This document shows positions 19,352 to 28,289 of a DNA stretch of 64,000 bases, piece by piece (the first letter of the stretch is position 1; each line of letters starts with the position of its first letter). The DNA lies in NCBI RefSeq assembly GCF_037126435.1, contig NZ_CP147020.1, positions 3,080,001 to 3,144,000 on the forward strand. The letters are read 5' to 3'. Made by a program: the position numbers and the translations under genes. Below the pieces are notes generated by a model that was not told the origin of the DNA, did not search any database, and was given only the letters and a program-made list of their open reading frames with translations. Origin of the DNA: Bernardetia sp. ABR2-2B (lineage in GTDB: Bacteria > Bacteroidota > Bacteroidia > Cytophagales > Bernardetiaceae).

Positions 19352-19690
19352 GTGACTAAAGCAGATCTTATTGCCGAAATCGTTAATCGTACAGAAAAAG
19401 ATAAATTAGACGTTCAAAATATCGTAGAAGAATTTTTCAACGTAGTAAAAGACAACATGGCAGACGGAGAGAACATTTATGTTCGTGGATTCGGAAGTTT
19501 TGTCAATAAAAAAAGAGCTAGAAAAGTAGCTCGTGATATTGCAGCCAAAAAGCCAATGGTTATCGAACCTCATTTTGTTCCTAGTTTCAAACCAGCCAAA
19601 ACATTTGTAGAAGCTGTAAAAACAAGTGAAAAATTACTTGCAGAAGTAGAATTAGAAGAGTCTGATAGAAGAATGAAAGCAACAGCTTAA
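19352..19690 (+). CDS. HU/IHF family DNA-binding protein
   Basis: A 112-residue nucleoid protein with a GTG start, fixed by the MTKADLI beginning that is constant in the family. The helical N-terminus is followed by the signature GFGSFVNKKRARKVARD at about 47-63 and the beta-arm region, where KKPMVIEPHFVPSFKPAK replaces the more usual GEVVKIPASKVPVFKPGK type arm. It has a roughly 20-residue acidic/basic tail past the usual HU end (about 90 residues). HU bends and compacts DNA. It precedes a TPR protein gene by 165 bp. Confidence 0.93.
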   Translation: MTKADLIAEIVNRTEKDKLDVQNIVEEFFNVVKDNMADGENIYVRGFGSFVNKKRARKVARDIAAKKPMVIEPHFVPSFKPAKTFVEAVKTSEKLLAEVELEESDRRMKATA

Positions 19691-19708
19691 ATATAATTAT
19701 GAATTATA

Positions 19709-19823
19709 AATGGTAAATTATGGAATTTCATTAAATCATAGTTTAATATTGAAGTATCTGTTTTTAAGAAAACCTATTTTAATAATAATCTGTTTTAGTG
19801 TATTATATTCATAATTTACCATT
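19709..19823. repeat. Inverted repeat between HU and TPR genes
   Basis: AATGGTAAATTATG (19709-19722) is the exact reverse complement of CATAATTTACCATT (19810-19823). The arms enclose about 87 bases and sit in AT-rich heptamer-like sequence. Confidence 0.5.
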
Positions 19824-19855
19824 CATCATTAATCATTCACCATTGTTTTCAAGTT

Positions 19856-20791
19856 ATGCAAATCAAACAGTATTCACTTATTGCAGCAGGAGTTGGATTA
19901 GTTGCTCTTTTGGCGTTTTTACCTAAGGGTGTAGTCAAAAATGATGCTGATGCTTCTGCAAATCGTGATAAAGGTATCGTTTCGACTTCTTCTTCCCTTA
20001 ACAGAGAATCTGAAAATACTATTCCTGACGGACATAGTGAAGATGATGGACACGACCATAGTAATTCTGATTTTTCTTCAGAAGAAACTCAAGACGGTGC
20101 TACACAGCATTTAATGACTGTTTCAGAAGAAGACAAAGCATTGCTAAATTCGGCTCGTACACTTTATTTTGAAGTGGCTAATAGACAAAACTCAAATCAT
20201 AATGATAAGCACCAAGCCCTAGAGAATTTTGTCGAAAGCCTAAAAAAAATCAGCCTTTTTGATAGTGCAGCTTATTATTTGGCTATCGAAGCAGATGAAA
20301 ACCCAACTTTAGGGCATAATCTTGCAGCAGCTGATGCGTATTATGAAGCTTCTGTTTTTGCAATCAATCCAAAAAAAGCAAGTGCAGCTTCTTCGAAAGC
20401 GAAAAGATATTATGAGCTTGTTTTGAAGGAAGACCCAAAGAATACAGATGTAAAGGCACAACTTGCCATGACATATGTAACTACCACCAATCCAATGCAA
20501 GGAATTGCGATGCTTAGAGAGGTTTTGGAAGAAAATCCTAATCATATCAAAGCTACTGAAAACTTAGGTTTACTCTCTGTTCAGTCTGGTCAGTATGATA
20601 AGGCTGTTACTCGCTTTGAGAAATTAGTTGAACTAACACCAGATGATGTTTCTGCACACTTGTACTTAGGAGTAAGCTATAAAGAAACAGGAGCAAAAGA
20701 AAAAGCTAAAAAACAATTAGAGTTTGTTTTTGATAATGCAACTGACCCAGCTTTGAAAGAAGCAGCTAAAGAGTATTTAAAAGGATTATAG
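19856..20791 (+). CDS. Tetratricopeptide repeat protein, membrane-anchored
   Basis: A 311-residue protein with one N-terminal hydrophobic segment (LIAAGVGLVALLAFLP, about residues 8-23), then a His/Asp/Ser-rich low-complexity linker (HSEDDGHDHSNSD near 60-72), then a helical repeat part. Several TPR units are visible from about residue 125 to the end, for example YYELVLKEDPKNTDVKAQLA, LREVLEENPNHIKATENLG and ARFEKLVELTPDDVSAHLYLG-like spacing. TPR domains bind protein partners. The HU - TPR - mS38-like - rng order is, from memory, recurrent in Cytophagia, but this gene's function is not known. Confidence 0.8.
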   Translation: MQIKQYSLIAAGVGLVALLAFLPKGVVKNDADASANRDKGIVSTSSSLNRESENTIPDGHSEDDGHDHSNSDFSSEETQDGATQHLMTVSEEDKALLNSARTLYFEVANRQNSNHNDKHQALENFVESLKKISLFDSAAYYLAIEADENPTLGHNLAAADAYYEASVFAINPKKASAASSKAKRYYELVLKEDPKNTDVKAQLAMTYVTTTNPMQGIAMLREVLEENPNHIKATENLGLLSVQSGQYDKAVTRFEKLVELTPDDVSAHLYLGVSYKETGAKEKAKKQLEFVFDNATDPALKEAAKEYLKGL

Positions 20792-20915
20792 AGAATGGTC
20801 GCTCGTGGGGGACACGAGCAACGGTAGTTTTTATGATTTACTCTTTTTATTACAAAATGATTTTTCATTTTGAATGACAAATTGACCATTGCTCGTGTCC
20901 TCACGAGCGATTCTC
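20791..20915. repeat. Nested-palindrome element, copy 1
   Basis: Two inverted arms of about 31-35 bp, GAGAATGGTCGCTCGTG... at the left and ...CACGAGCGATTCTC at the right, enclose an AT-rich core of about 60 bp. Each arm also contains its own palindrome GCTCGTG-(GGGGA or TCCT)-CACGAGC. The same layout recurs at 30208-30340. It begins at the last base of the TPR stop codon. Confidence 0.75.
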
Positions 20916-20967
20916 AACCAAATAGGACAAATTTTCATTAATAGTATGATTTTTGTACTATTTATAG

Positions 20968-20975
20968 TATCTTTG
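20968..20975 (+). promoter_or_regulatory. Minus-7 box upstream of the mS38-like gene
   Basis: TATCTTTG fits TAnnTTTG and is followed by a 333-bp leader to the mini-gene at 21309. In the leader GGTGTGG near 20985 could pair with CTACACC near 21054, with an internal GCAA/TTGC stem. A TTTTTG tract only 12 bp upstream is too close to be a normal minus-33 box. Confidence 0.45.
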
Positions 20976-21308
20976 CCAAAATTAGGTGTGGAGTAAGCAA
21001 ATTCATTGAAAATTGCTTTATTCTTCTTTTTTGGGTATATTAATTTCTCAAATCTACACCCTCAAGGATTTGGTGTTTAAGGAGTTTCATTCAAATGTCT
21101 ATTTAGATACTTGAAAGGACATACTTAACTTAAAAAGATAGGCAAAGATGAAAGTTATGAAGCTAAATTTATAATTTATTATAATTTGTCTAGTCTAACA
21201 AAATCAGCCAAATCAAATCTATATATTATTTGACTTATATAATAAACCATAAAAGTTTATTAGTAATCATATTTCAAAATTATTTTAATCATTTAAATCA
21301 ATAACATT

Positions 21309-21398
21309 ATGCCTTGCGGAAAAAAACGTAAAAGACACAAGATTGCTACTCACAAACGTAAAAAACGTCTTCGTAAAAATCGTCATAAGAAAAAATAA
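21309..21398 (+). CDS. Very small ribosomal protein of the mS38 (AURKAIP1/COX24) type
   Basis: A 29-residue, extremely basic protein beginning MPCGKKRKRHKIATHKRKK and ending NRHKKK; more than half of the residues are Lys, Arg or His. It matches the short bacterial proteins carrying the AURKAIP1/COX24 C-terminal domain, whose mitochondrial relative is the small-subunit protein mS38. Such 25-35 residue proteins are widespread in Bacteroidota and are easily missed by gene finders because of their size. It stands between the TPR gene and rng and has a promoter-like box and a long leader upstream. A ribosomal location here is inferred from the mitochondrial relative. Confidence 0.85.
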   Translation: MPCGKKRKRHKIATHKRKKRLRKNRHKKK

Positions 21399-21412
21399 CT
21401 GACACTCTCTAC

Positions 21413-21467
21413 AAAAGCAGACACATTTATTCTATCAGGTTTTCTGAAAATAAACGTATCTGCTTTT
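21413..21467 (+). terminator. Possible terminator after the mS38-like gene
   Basis: AAAAGCAGA pairs with TCTGCTTTT across a long loop of about 37 bases. The loop is large, so this is weak. Confidence 0.35.
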
Positions 21468-21510
21468 GGTATTGAAAAGCGTTTGTGGCAAAATGTAGCA
21501 AACACTTTAT

Positions 21511-21562
21511 AATGAATAATTACGGATTATGAATTACGGATTACGAATACAATGAATTGAAT
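21511..21562. repeat. Degenerate AT-rich heptamer tract
   Basis: Near-repeats of GAATTACG and its variants (AATAATTACGGATTATG, AATTACGGATTACG) fill this part of the 308-bp spacer between the mS38-like gene and rng. Related tracts lie at 4008-4040. Confidence 0.5.
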
Positions 21563-21706
21563 ATCAATAATTTGTGTTTTAAAATTAGTGTCTTATTTAA
21601 TTTTACTCCTTAACTCTTATGAACTAAAAATTTGTGTTTTTTGCAAACACAGCCATAAACGAAGCAAAGAATCTTCCTAACCGAGTTAAAGCGCAGGTTA
21701 GTTTAG

Positions 21707-23302
21707 ATGAATTATTCAACTAATCGAATTACGAATGTGAGTAACGAATTAGTAATTAATGCCACTCCTGAAGGAGGGCGAATTGCGCTTTTGCAAGATA
21801 GAAACTTAGTAGAGTTTCATCACGATGAGGGAAATCATCAGTTTTCAGTAGGAGATATGTATTTAGGAACAGTCAGACGTATTGTTCCAGGCATGAATGC
21901 AGCTTTCATAGACATTGGATATGAAAAAGATGCATTTTTGCATTATTTGGATTTAGGTCCAAATGTAAGTTCTTTGATAAAATATACGAAGCAAGTACGT
22001 AGTAATAATCCAAAAAATGGACAGCAAGACTACAAGTTCAATAACTTCAAGCTAGAAAAGCCAATAGATAAGCTCGGTAAAATGGGGGATGTCTTGAAGC
22101 CAAATCAGCTTGTGTTAGTACAAGTAGTTAAAGAACCAATTTCAACAAAAGGACCTCGTTTGTCGTGTCAGCTTTCATTAGCTGGTAGATATTTAGTATT
22201 AGTTCCTTTTGATGAGCGTGTTCTTATTTCTCGCAAAATTACTAGCAAAACCGAACGCCGTCGTCTTCAACGTCTTATAGATTCTATCAAACCAGAAGGT
22301 TTTGGAGTAATTGTAAGAACAGTTGCAGAAGGAAAAGATGTAGCAGAGCTCGACAGAGATATGAGTACACTTTCTGATAAATGGCGTGACGGAATGGCAA
22401 ATCTTGCTAAGGCAAAGCCTAGAGATAAAGTAATTGGAGAAATTAGCAAAGCAACTTCTATGCTTAGAGACCTCTTAAATGAGAGTTTTGATAGCATTAC
22501 AGTAGATGACGCAAGTACGTTTGATACCATAAAGGAGTATATTCACAAAATTGCGCCTGATAAAGAACGCATCGTAAAGATGTACAATGGAAGAGGCAAA
22601 ATTTTTGAAACCTTTGGTATAGAAAGACAACTAAAATTGCTATTTGGAAAAACAGTAAGTTTGCCAAGTGGTGGTTATTTAGTTATCGAACATACAGAAG
22701 CTCTACATGTTGTAGATGTAAATAGTGGTAACAAATCGTCCTCAGAAAACGACCAAGAAACTACTGCACTTAAAGTCAATATGGAGGCTGGAGCAGAAGT
22801 TGCACGACAACTGCAACTTCGTGATATGGGAGGAATTATTGTGATTGACTTTATTGATATGCGAAAATTAGAGAATCGCCGTGCTTTGTATGACCACATG
22901 AAAAAAGTCATGCAAACCGACCGTTCTAAATTTACTATTTTACCATTATCTAAGTTTGGATTGATGCAAATTACACGTCAGCGTGTGCGTCCTGAACTTA
23001 ACATTGCAACTAGAGAAATTTGTCCTTCGTGTAACGGAACAGGCAAAATTTCGGCATCTATTGGTGTAGCTGAAGCCATTACGCATAAGCTAGACTATAT
23101 TTTAGGCAAACAAAATGAGAAGAAAGTAACTATTGCGTTGCACCCTTATTTATATGCGTTTTTTACAGCAGGATTTATTTCTGAACGTATGAAATGGTTT
23201 TTTAAATATTACAAATGGGTAACCTTAGTAAAAGATTCTTCTTTAGCTCTCACACAGCATCATTTTTATAATGCCAATGGAGAAGAAATTGAAATGGGAT
23301 AA
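21707..23302 (+). CDS. rng: Ribonuclease E/G family endoribonuclease
   Basis: A 531-residue RNase G-type enzyme that cleaves single-stranded AU-rich RNA and matures rRNA. Features seen: N-terminal S1-like domain with GDMYLGTVRRIVPGMNAAFIDIGYEKDAFLH near residues 46-76; the RNase E/G core with the ISTKGPRLSCQLSLAGRY segment; the DNase-I-like metal site near VVDVNSGN and IDFIDM; and the zinc-link Cys pair in CPSCNGTGK near residue 439-447. The ATG at 21707 leaves a short extra N-terminus before the conserved SNELVINATPEG; an in-frame GTG at 21737 is the alternative start. No C-terminal degradosome scaffold is present. Confidence 0.92.
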   Translation: MNYSTNRITNVSNELVINATPEGGRIALLQDRNLVEFHHDEGNHQFSVGDMYLGTVRRIVPGMNAAFIDIGYEKDAFLHYLDLGPNVSSLIKYTKQVRSNNPKNGQQDYKFNNFKLEKPIDKLGKMGDVLKPNQLVLVQVVKEPISTKGPRLSCQLSLAGRYLVLVPFDERVLISRKITSKTERRRLQRLIDSIKPEGFGVIVRTVAEGKDVAELDRDMSTLSDKWRDGMANLAKAKPRDKVIGEISKATSMLRDLLNESFDSITVDDASTFDTIKEYIHKIAPDKERIVKMYNGRGKIFETFGIERQLKLLFGKTVSLPSGGYLVIEHTEALHVVDVNSGNKSSSENDQETTALKVNMEAGAEVARQLQLRDMGGIIVIDFIDMRKLENRRALYDHMKKVMQTDRSKFTILPLSKFGLMQITRQRVRPELNIATREICPSCNGTGKISASIGVAEAITHKLDYILGKQNEKKVTIALHPYLYAFFTAGFISERMKWFFKYYKWVTLVKDSSLALTQHHFYNANGEEIEMG

Positions 23303-23450
23303 GCCCATTTTATAGAAAACTTACAAAGTGGATTGAATTATATTCATTCACTTTCATTTATATAAAACAAGACATGTAATTGTCGCCTACTTAGAAAACA
23401 AAAGACTTAACAAAAGAGAATATTTCCCTCTCCTTTTGTGCAAAAGCAAG

Positions 23451-23487
23451 AAAAACCTTAGCCAACGGAACGGCTAAGGTTTTTTTG
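23451..23487 (+). terminator. Rho-independent terminator after rng
   Basis: AAAAACCTTAGCC pairs with GGCTAAGGTTTTT and ends in a T-run. It lies about 150 bp after the rng stop. Confidence 0.9.
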
Positions 23488-23549
23488 TGTCTAAAAAAAT
23501 AAGATTAGCAGGTTATAAATTAAACCTTATCTCAGTTTGTATTAAGGTA

Positions 23550-23615
23550 GTTCAGACATCTTGTCTGAACACAAAAAATAGTATTTTATACTATCCAACA
23601 GTCTGGAAGACTGTT
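23550..23615. repeat. Paired short palindromes
   Basis: GTTCAGACA-TCT-TGTCTGAAC (23550-23570) and AACAGTCT-GGA-AGACTGTT (23597-23615) are two perfect hairpins 26 bp apart, sharing a CAGTCT/CAGACA-like core. Together with the terminator they account for the structure in the 419-bp gap 23303-23721. They resemble interspersed REP-like units. Confidence 0.65.
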
Positions 23616-23721
23616 ATACAAAAATAACCGTGATAACCTTTATTAAATGGAAGAAAAGAAATAAATTATTTTTTACTAGATTTGCAATTCTTTTATTATT
23701 CAACCTTTTTTATTTCTATTA

Positions 23722-25908
23722 ATGAAACAAATCTTACTTATCTCTACATTATTATTACTTAGTGTATTGATTGTAGATACTTCAAATCTTTACGCACAAC
23801 AAGATTATCTACACCAACCCTTAAAATCAGAAGGTAAAATACCACCTGCTTTCCTCAATACCGTAAAAGAAAACTACGCTATCAATTCTGAAAACCGTAC
23901 GGAAGCTGACTTAGATGACTTCAATGTTATTAGTGGTTATGCTGTCAAACAATTACTTTGGAGTGGCAAAATCGTATTTGGAGATACTGTTACTCGTTAT
24001 CTTAATCGTGTTGCTGATATTGTTTTGAAAGATAACCCTACGTTGCGCCAAGAAATTCAGATTTATACAGTTAAGTCATCTGTTGTGAATGCTTTTACTA
24101 CTTCAGACGGGTTTATTTTTGTGAATCTTGGACTTATTGCAAATTGTGAAAACGAAGCTCAACTAGCCTATATTTTAGCACATGAAATTTCTCATTATGT
24201 CAAACAACATAGTGTAAATAGATATACCTATCGTAGAGAAGAACAAAGAAATGCAGGTAGGTTTACGTGGAAAAACTCTAACAGAGAAAAAGTAGATTAT
24301 ACAGCACGACTGAATATTAGTAATTATTCCAGAACACAGGAAATAGAAGCTGATGATTATGGACTAGAACTCTTCAGTAAAACTGCCTACGACCAAGATG
24401 CCTCCGTAAGTGGTTTTGAGATGCTTGATGCCTCAGATACATTAGAAAAAGTAACCTTCAAAAAAGCTTATTTTACCAATCAATATATACAAGAATTTGA
24501 TGATTCTTTATTTAGAGAACGCACTCCTCCTTACACAACTGTTGGAAGATGGATTGGATTAGATGTAGAATACGAAAGTGAAGATGAAGACGAAAAACTT
24601 TCTACTCATCCAAATATAGAAGCACGTATCAAAAACATTTCTAAGAGAATTACAGAAACTACCAATCAAAATAAGCTATACATAACAGCAACAAAAGAAA
24701 GTTTTCAGAATATCAAAAAAATAGCTGATTATGAAATACTCCAAATTCAGCTTGTACAAAACAGGTGTATAGATGCTATTTATCAAATTATTGCTCTGAA
24801 TAATAAGTACAATGAAAATAGTTCTACTGATATAACTATGGCAAAAGCTCTTTATGGAATAGCCAAACATGGAAATGTAGAAGAAAAAATAAGTACAAAT
24901 TATGACTATTCAGAAACAGATTGGAAAGATAACAATTGGTACGCTGCTTTAGGAGAAATGACAGAAAGAGACAAAACTATATTTGCTCTTACATACTTGT
25001 TTTCTAACCTAGATAAAAAAATAGATACTCTCTATTCAAAAAAAGCCATAACAGATTTATTGATAGATGTTTATATTTATCACGATGAGTTATTGAAAGA
25101 AAATTTGAGGATAACAAATAATTTTGATTCTGTATGGACAACTCAAATGACAAAACATGCTCGTTATGATGAGTTTTTGAAGGTAGCAAAAGAAGAGTTT
25201 GATGAATATCAAGAATGGGAAGACTTCAAAGAAAATAGAAAAGGTATGCGAGAATACAGAAAAAGAGTAGTAAAAGCTCGTTATAACGGTTTCAAATTAG
25301 GAGTTGATGATGTAATGATTACAGATGTTCGCTATCTCAAAATGAATGTTAAAAAAGGAAAAATTGCTCCTCTCAAAACATTGATTGATAAAGAAGAGTA
25401 TGCCATCGAATCTATAAAAGAAAGTGCTGATAGATTAGACCTAAATACGCTTGTTCTTGACCCTAGAGCATTAGAAAAATCGGAAACTACACTTGCTATT
25501 TTTAATGATTTGGCTACTGTAAATTCTTGGTACATAGCACAGCCTGATATAGATGAAATGTACACCTTTGTAACCAGTAATTACACAGATATTGAAGAAG
25601 TGGCAGAGCGAAACGGAACAAGGCATTTTGTTCGTATGGCAATGTTAGATTTGAAAGCTCCTTTTGAATCAAGTAAATACTACTTATACGGTGGTGCTGG
25701 TTTTATTTTTACTGCCGCAGCTTTCTATATGTTTCCTTATACAATTTATAGGACTTTTGTAAATCATGATGCTATTATCCTAACAGAAGTATATGATTTG
25801 GATAGGTCACGTCCATTGATTATGTATAATGTTTCTGGAAAACCTTTTGGAAAGACAAACATGAAACAAAATATTTTCTTCCAACTTTCTCAAATAAAAT
25901 CTAAATAA
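23722..25908 (+). CDS. M48-family metalloprotease, exported
   Basis: A 728-residue protein with an N-terminal signal peptide (LLISTLLLLSVLIV, cleavage-like LYAQ near residue 25). The zinc site HEISH is at 154-158, and the third ligand lies in EIEADD at about 207-212, as in M48 (BepA/HtpX-like) peptidases. The protease part covers about residues 60-320; the remaining roughly 400 residues are helical and carry no domain I recognise, with one hydrophobic segment near 655-670 (AGFIFTAAAFYMFPYTI). Family members act in envelope protein quality control. The next gene, an exported protein, starts 5 bp downstream, so they form an operon. Confidence 0.85.
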   Translation: MKQILLISTLLLLSVLIVDTSNLYAQQDYLHQPLKSEGKIPPAFLNTVKENYAINSENRTEADLDDFNVISGYAVKQLLWSGKIVFGDTVTRYLNRVADIVLKDNPTLRQEIQIYTVKSSVVNAFTTSDGFIFVNLGLIANCENEAQLAYILAHEISHYVKQHSVNRYTYRREEQRNAGRFTWKNSNREKVDYTARLNISNYSRTQEIEADDYGLELFSKTAYDQDASVSGFEMLDASDTLEKVTFKKAYFTNQYIQEFDDSLFRERTPPYTTVGRWIGLDVEYESEDEDEKLSTHPNIEARIKNISKRITETTNQNKLYITATKESFQNIKKIADYEILQIQLVQNRCIDAIYQIIALNNKYNENSSTDITMAKALYGIAKHGNVEEKISTNYDYSETDWKDNNWYAALGEMTERDKTIFALTYLFSNLDKKIDTLYSKKAITDLLIDVYIYHDELLKENLRITNNFDSVWTTQMTKHARYDEFLKVAKEEFDEYQEWEDFKENRKGMREYRKRVVKARYNGFKLGVDDVMITDVRYLKMNVKKGKIAPLKTLIDKEEYAIESIKESADRLDLNTLVLDPRALEKSETTLAIFNDLATVNSWYIAQPDIDEMYTFVTSNYTDIEEVAERNGTRHFVRMAMLDLKAPFESSKYYLYGGAGFIFTAAAFYMFPYTIYRTFVNHDAIILTEVYDLDRSRPLIMYNVSGKPFGKTNMKQNIFFQLSQIKSK

Positions 25909-25913
25909 AAGAT

Positions 25914-26612
25914 ATGAATGTTTTTATAAAAAATATTGTAAGTAGTTTGTTGATACTTCTTAGTCTTACAATAATCAGTTCTTCATTACAAGCTCAAAAT
26001 AAGCGTTCGAAAAATATGCTTGTTGGTTATATGGGAAAGCGTGTTCTCTTGAATGCCTATCTGAATACAAACATAATTCCTATATCAACGAGCTATCTTC
26101 CTTACAATCATATTGAAGGAGGTTTCCTATCTTCAGTAAAGCTACCTGTTGCGTGGAGCTTGGAAGGAGAGTATCTTCTTACTCGTAGATTTGGAGTTAC
26201 TCTAGGTTCTACTTCTTTTCGTGCCTCAGTATATGATCCCTTTAATGGGGAGAGTATAACCAAATTAAACACACGAACTACCTATATTGGAATCAAAAAT
26301 TACTTGAAGCGAGAAGGTGGTTTAGCTCCAGTAGGATTTTATCAACAACTACGCCTTCAAAGATTGATGGTAGAACAAGAGCGTTTTAGAAATACATCAG
26401 ATGGATATGTTTCTCAAGAAAATAAAAGCTCTATGAAGCCTTCAATGATGCTCGGTTACGGAGTTGGTTTTAATTTTGGAATAGGAAAAATACCTCTTTT
26501 CACAGTAGGAGCAGATATAAATGCCCCTTTATCAAGTTCTGACTTAATTCAAGAGGGGTTTGCTATGGTTAGTTATACTGTTCGCTTGGGAGTAGTTGTT
26601 CCATTATTCTAA
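25914..26612 (+). CDS. Exported protein, probable outer-membrane beta-barrel
   Basis: A 232-residue protein with a signal peptide (LLILLSLTIISSSLQAQ, cleavage near residue 28). The mature part has alternating beta-strand patterns with frequent Gly and aromatic residues (GVTLGSTSF, YIGIKNYL, LGYGVGFNFG) and ends with VRLGVVVPLF, a typical final barrel strand closing in Phe. I do not recognise a specific family. It is 5 bp after the M48 protease gene and is followed by a hairpin terminator, so the two are likely co-transcribed. Confidence 0.6.
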   Translation: MNVFIKNIVSSLLILLSLTIISSSLQAQNKRSKNMLVGYMGKRVLLNAYLNTNIIPISTSYLPYNHIEGGFLSSVKLPVAWSLEGEYLLTRRFGVTLGSTSFRASVYDPFNGESITKLNTRTTYIGIKNYLKREGGLAPVGFYQQLRLQRLMVEQERFRNTSDGYVSQENKSSMKPSMMLGYGVGFNFGIGKIPLFTVGADINAPLSSSDLIQEGFAMVSYTVRLGVVVPLF

Positions 26613-26640
26613 AGTTAATATCGTATCTATATCAAAAATT

Positions 26641-26677
26641 AAATTCTACCTATATCACATATTATGGGTAGAATTTT
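26641..26677 (+). terminator. Terminator between the barrel gene and the next exported protein
   Basis: AAATTCTACC (26641-26650) pairs with GGTAGAATTT (26667-26676) and is followed by TTTT. It sits 22 bp before the ATG at 26698. Confidence 0.7.
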
Positions 26678-26697
26678 TTCTTAAAAAAAGCAAAATT

Positions 26698-28221
26698 ATG
26701 AAATTTAACTATAAATTTTTACTGCCCTTTTTTCTCTTTTTTTATTTTCCTTATCTTTCTTTTGCTCAAAATTATGAAATTATAGGAGAGTTTGAACAGC
26801 GAATCGAAATGAATAGCTTTCCAAGCATTTATTATATGGAGCAAGATAAAGTTCTTTCCGTCCGAGTTAATGCCATAAGAAGAGGAGATTTTTGGGTAGA
26901 TTTTAAAAAAGGAGGAAAGGTGCAGGAAACAGAGTACACAAAATTGGGCGACGGATATGAAGGAGAGAAATATAAGAGAATAGGTATAAATAAGTTTTCT
27001 AAAAAAGACAGCATCATTTATATCTTTAAACAGAAGACAAATCGTAATCTATTTTATTTTTCTTATCAAGAAGAATTGGAAGGAGATAAATCTTGGCAAA
27101 TTGATATTTCTTCGCTTACCGATATTCAGATAGACGATGAAGTAGTTTATAGAACCAAATTGATTACAGATTATTTACTTGCTATAACAGTTTTTGGTGT
27201 AGAAAATGATTCAACACTTTATTGGCTTTTAGTAGATATAAAGAATGAGAAAGCAATCAATTTTTTTTCTACTAAAACGAAAACTGATTTTAGTTCTCTC
27301 TCAGACATATTAAATAATCTAACTACAAAAGGAGATTACGTACTCTATCAAGAATATAAACACGAAAGGTTCTCAAAAAAGGAAGCAAAAAAATATGGAA
27401 AGAATCATAGTGAGGAAATAGGCAAACACATACAAACTTTTTATATCAGAAAAATAGGAACTGATGAAGTAGAGAGCTATCAAGTAGATCAATCTAACTA
27501 TTTTGTAGGAAAATCTCAAGCCTATCTATCAGAAGATGGAACATTACAAATCGTAGGACTTTACTCAAAACTTCCACAAGCTCGTCTATTGTTTCGTCAC
27601 ATGTTCAGTTTTGAATCTACCAATACCAATGATGTAAGAGGAATATTTGTTCAAACATTTAAAAATGGACAGAAAATTAGTGATGAAAAAATTCCATTAA
27701 CAACTGACATCATCAAAAAGGCAAAAACAGAATCAAATGGTACGATTGCTTTAGCTATATTAGTTCCTGCTCCCTTGAAAAAGGAAGAAAACAAAACTAC
27801 CTTAATGACATTGGAAGTAACTTTGTATTCTGGTAACCAACAAAGAAAACCTCAATACGAGAAAATTACAGTTTGTATAGATCAAAATAGCAAAATTACA
27901 TGGTGGGATTTATTGCATATTGGAAGAGGAGAAAATGATGTAGCTTTGATAAAACTTGAAACAAATGAAGAGAAGCAAAACGACGAAAAATATACTACTT
28001 TGGTTGTTAACTCTGACAGGATAGAAGCCTATAAAGCAGTCTGTGGAGCTACCTCTAACAAAAAATTTGAGATTCCAAGTACAATTAAGAGGTACAAATA
28101 TGTAACTATGCAACCCTTTATGAATGAAGAAAATGACGTTTATGCACTCTATAGCAGAGGAAAAAAACATATCCTTGTAAAGCTAAACACAGGAAAGACT
28201 TTTAAGGAAATATTAGATTAA
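26698..28221 (+). CDS. Exported protein of unknown function
   Basis: A 507-residue protein with a Phe-rich signal peptide ending SFAQ near residue 21. The ATG at 26698 is chosen because it gives this signal, whereas the frame also stays open upstream to 26596, overlapping the preceding gene and terminator. The mature part is Lys/Glu-rich with beta-strand patterns that could form a propeller-like or solenoid fold, but no repeat or motif is clear. It carries no obvious sorting domain. The strong hairpin directly upstream suggests its own transcription start or limited readthrough. Confidence 0.6.
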   Translation: MKFNYKFLLPFFLFFYFPYLSFAQNYEIIGEFEQRIEMNSFPSIYYMEQDKVLSVRVNAIRRGDFWVDFKKGGKVQETEYTKLGDGYEGEKYKRIGINKFSKKDSIIYIFKQKTNRNLFYFSYQEELEGDKSWQIDISSLTDIQIDDEVVYRTKLITDYLLAITVFGVENDSTLYWLLVDIKNEKAINFFSTKTKTDFSSLSDILNNLTTKGDYVLYQEYKHERFSKKEAKKYGKNHSEEIGKHIQTFYIRKIGTDEVESYQVDQSNYFVGKSQAYLSEDGTLQIVGLYSKLPQARLLFRHMFSFESTNTNDVRGIFVQTFKNGQKISDEKIPLTTDIIKKAKTESNGTIALAILVPAPLKKEENKTTLMTLEVTLYSGNQQRKPQYEKITVCIDQNSKITWWDLLHIGRGENDVALIKLETNEEKQNDEKYTTLVVNSDRIEAYKAVCGATSNKKFEIPSTIKRYKYVTMQPFMNEENDVYALYSRGKKHILVKLNTGKTFKEILD

Positions 28222-28225
28222 AAAT

Positions 28226-28264
28226 AAAAAGCCTAATGAAATTAAATATTTCTTAGGCTTTTTG
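28226..28264 (+). terminator. Rho-independent terminator
   Basis: AAAAAGCCTAA pairs with TTAGGCTTTTT. It starts 5 bp after the stop of the preceding plus-strand gene. Confidence 0.85.
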
Positions 28265-28289
28265 TTATATCAAATTTGCATAAAAATTA

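Noticed and set aside
21309-21398. Very basic mini-frame considered as random AT-rich noise
   Set aside because: Kept as a gene: the exact MPCGKKRKRHKIATHK pattern matches the known mS38-like proteins and the position next to rng fits.
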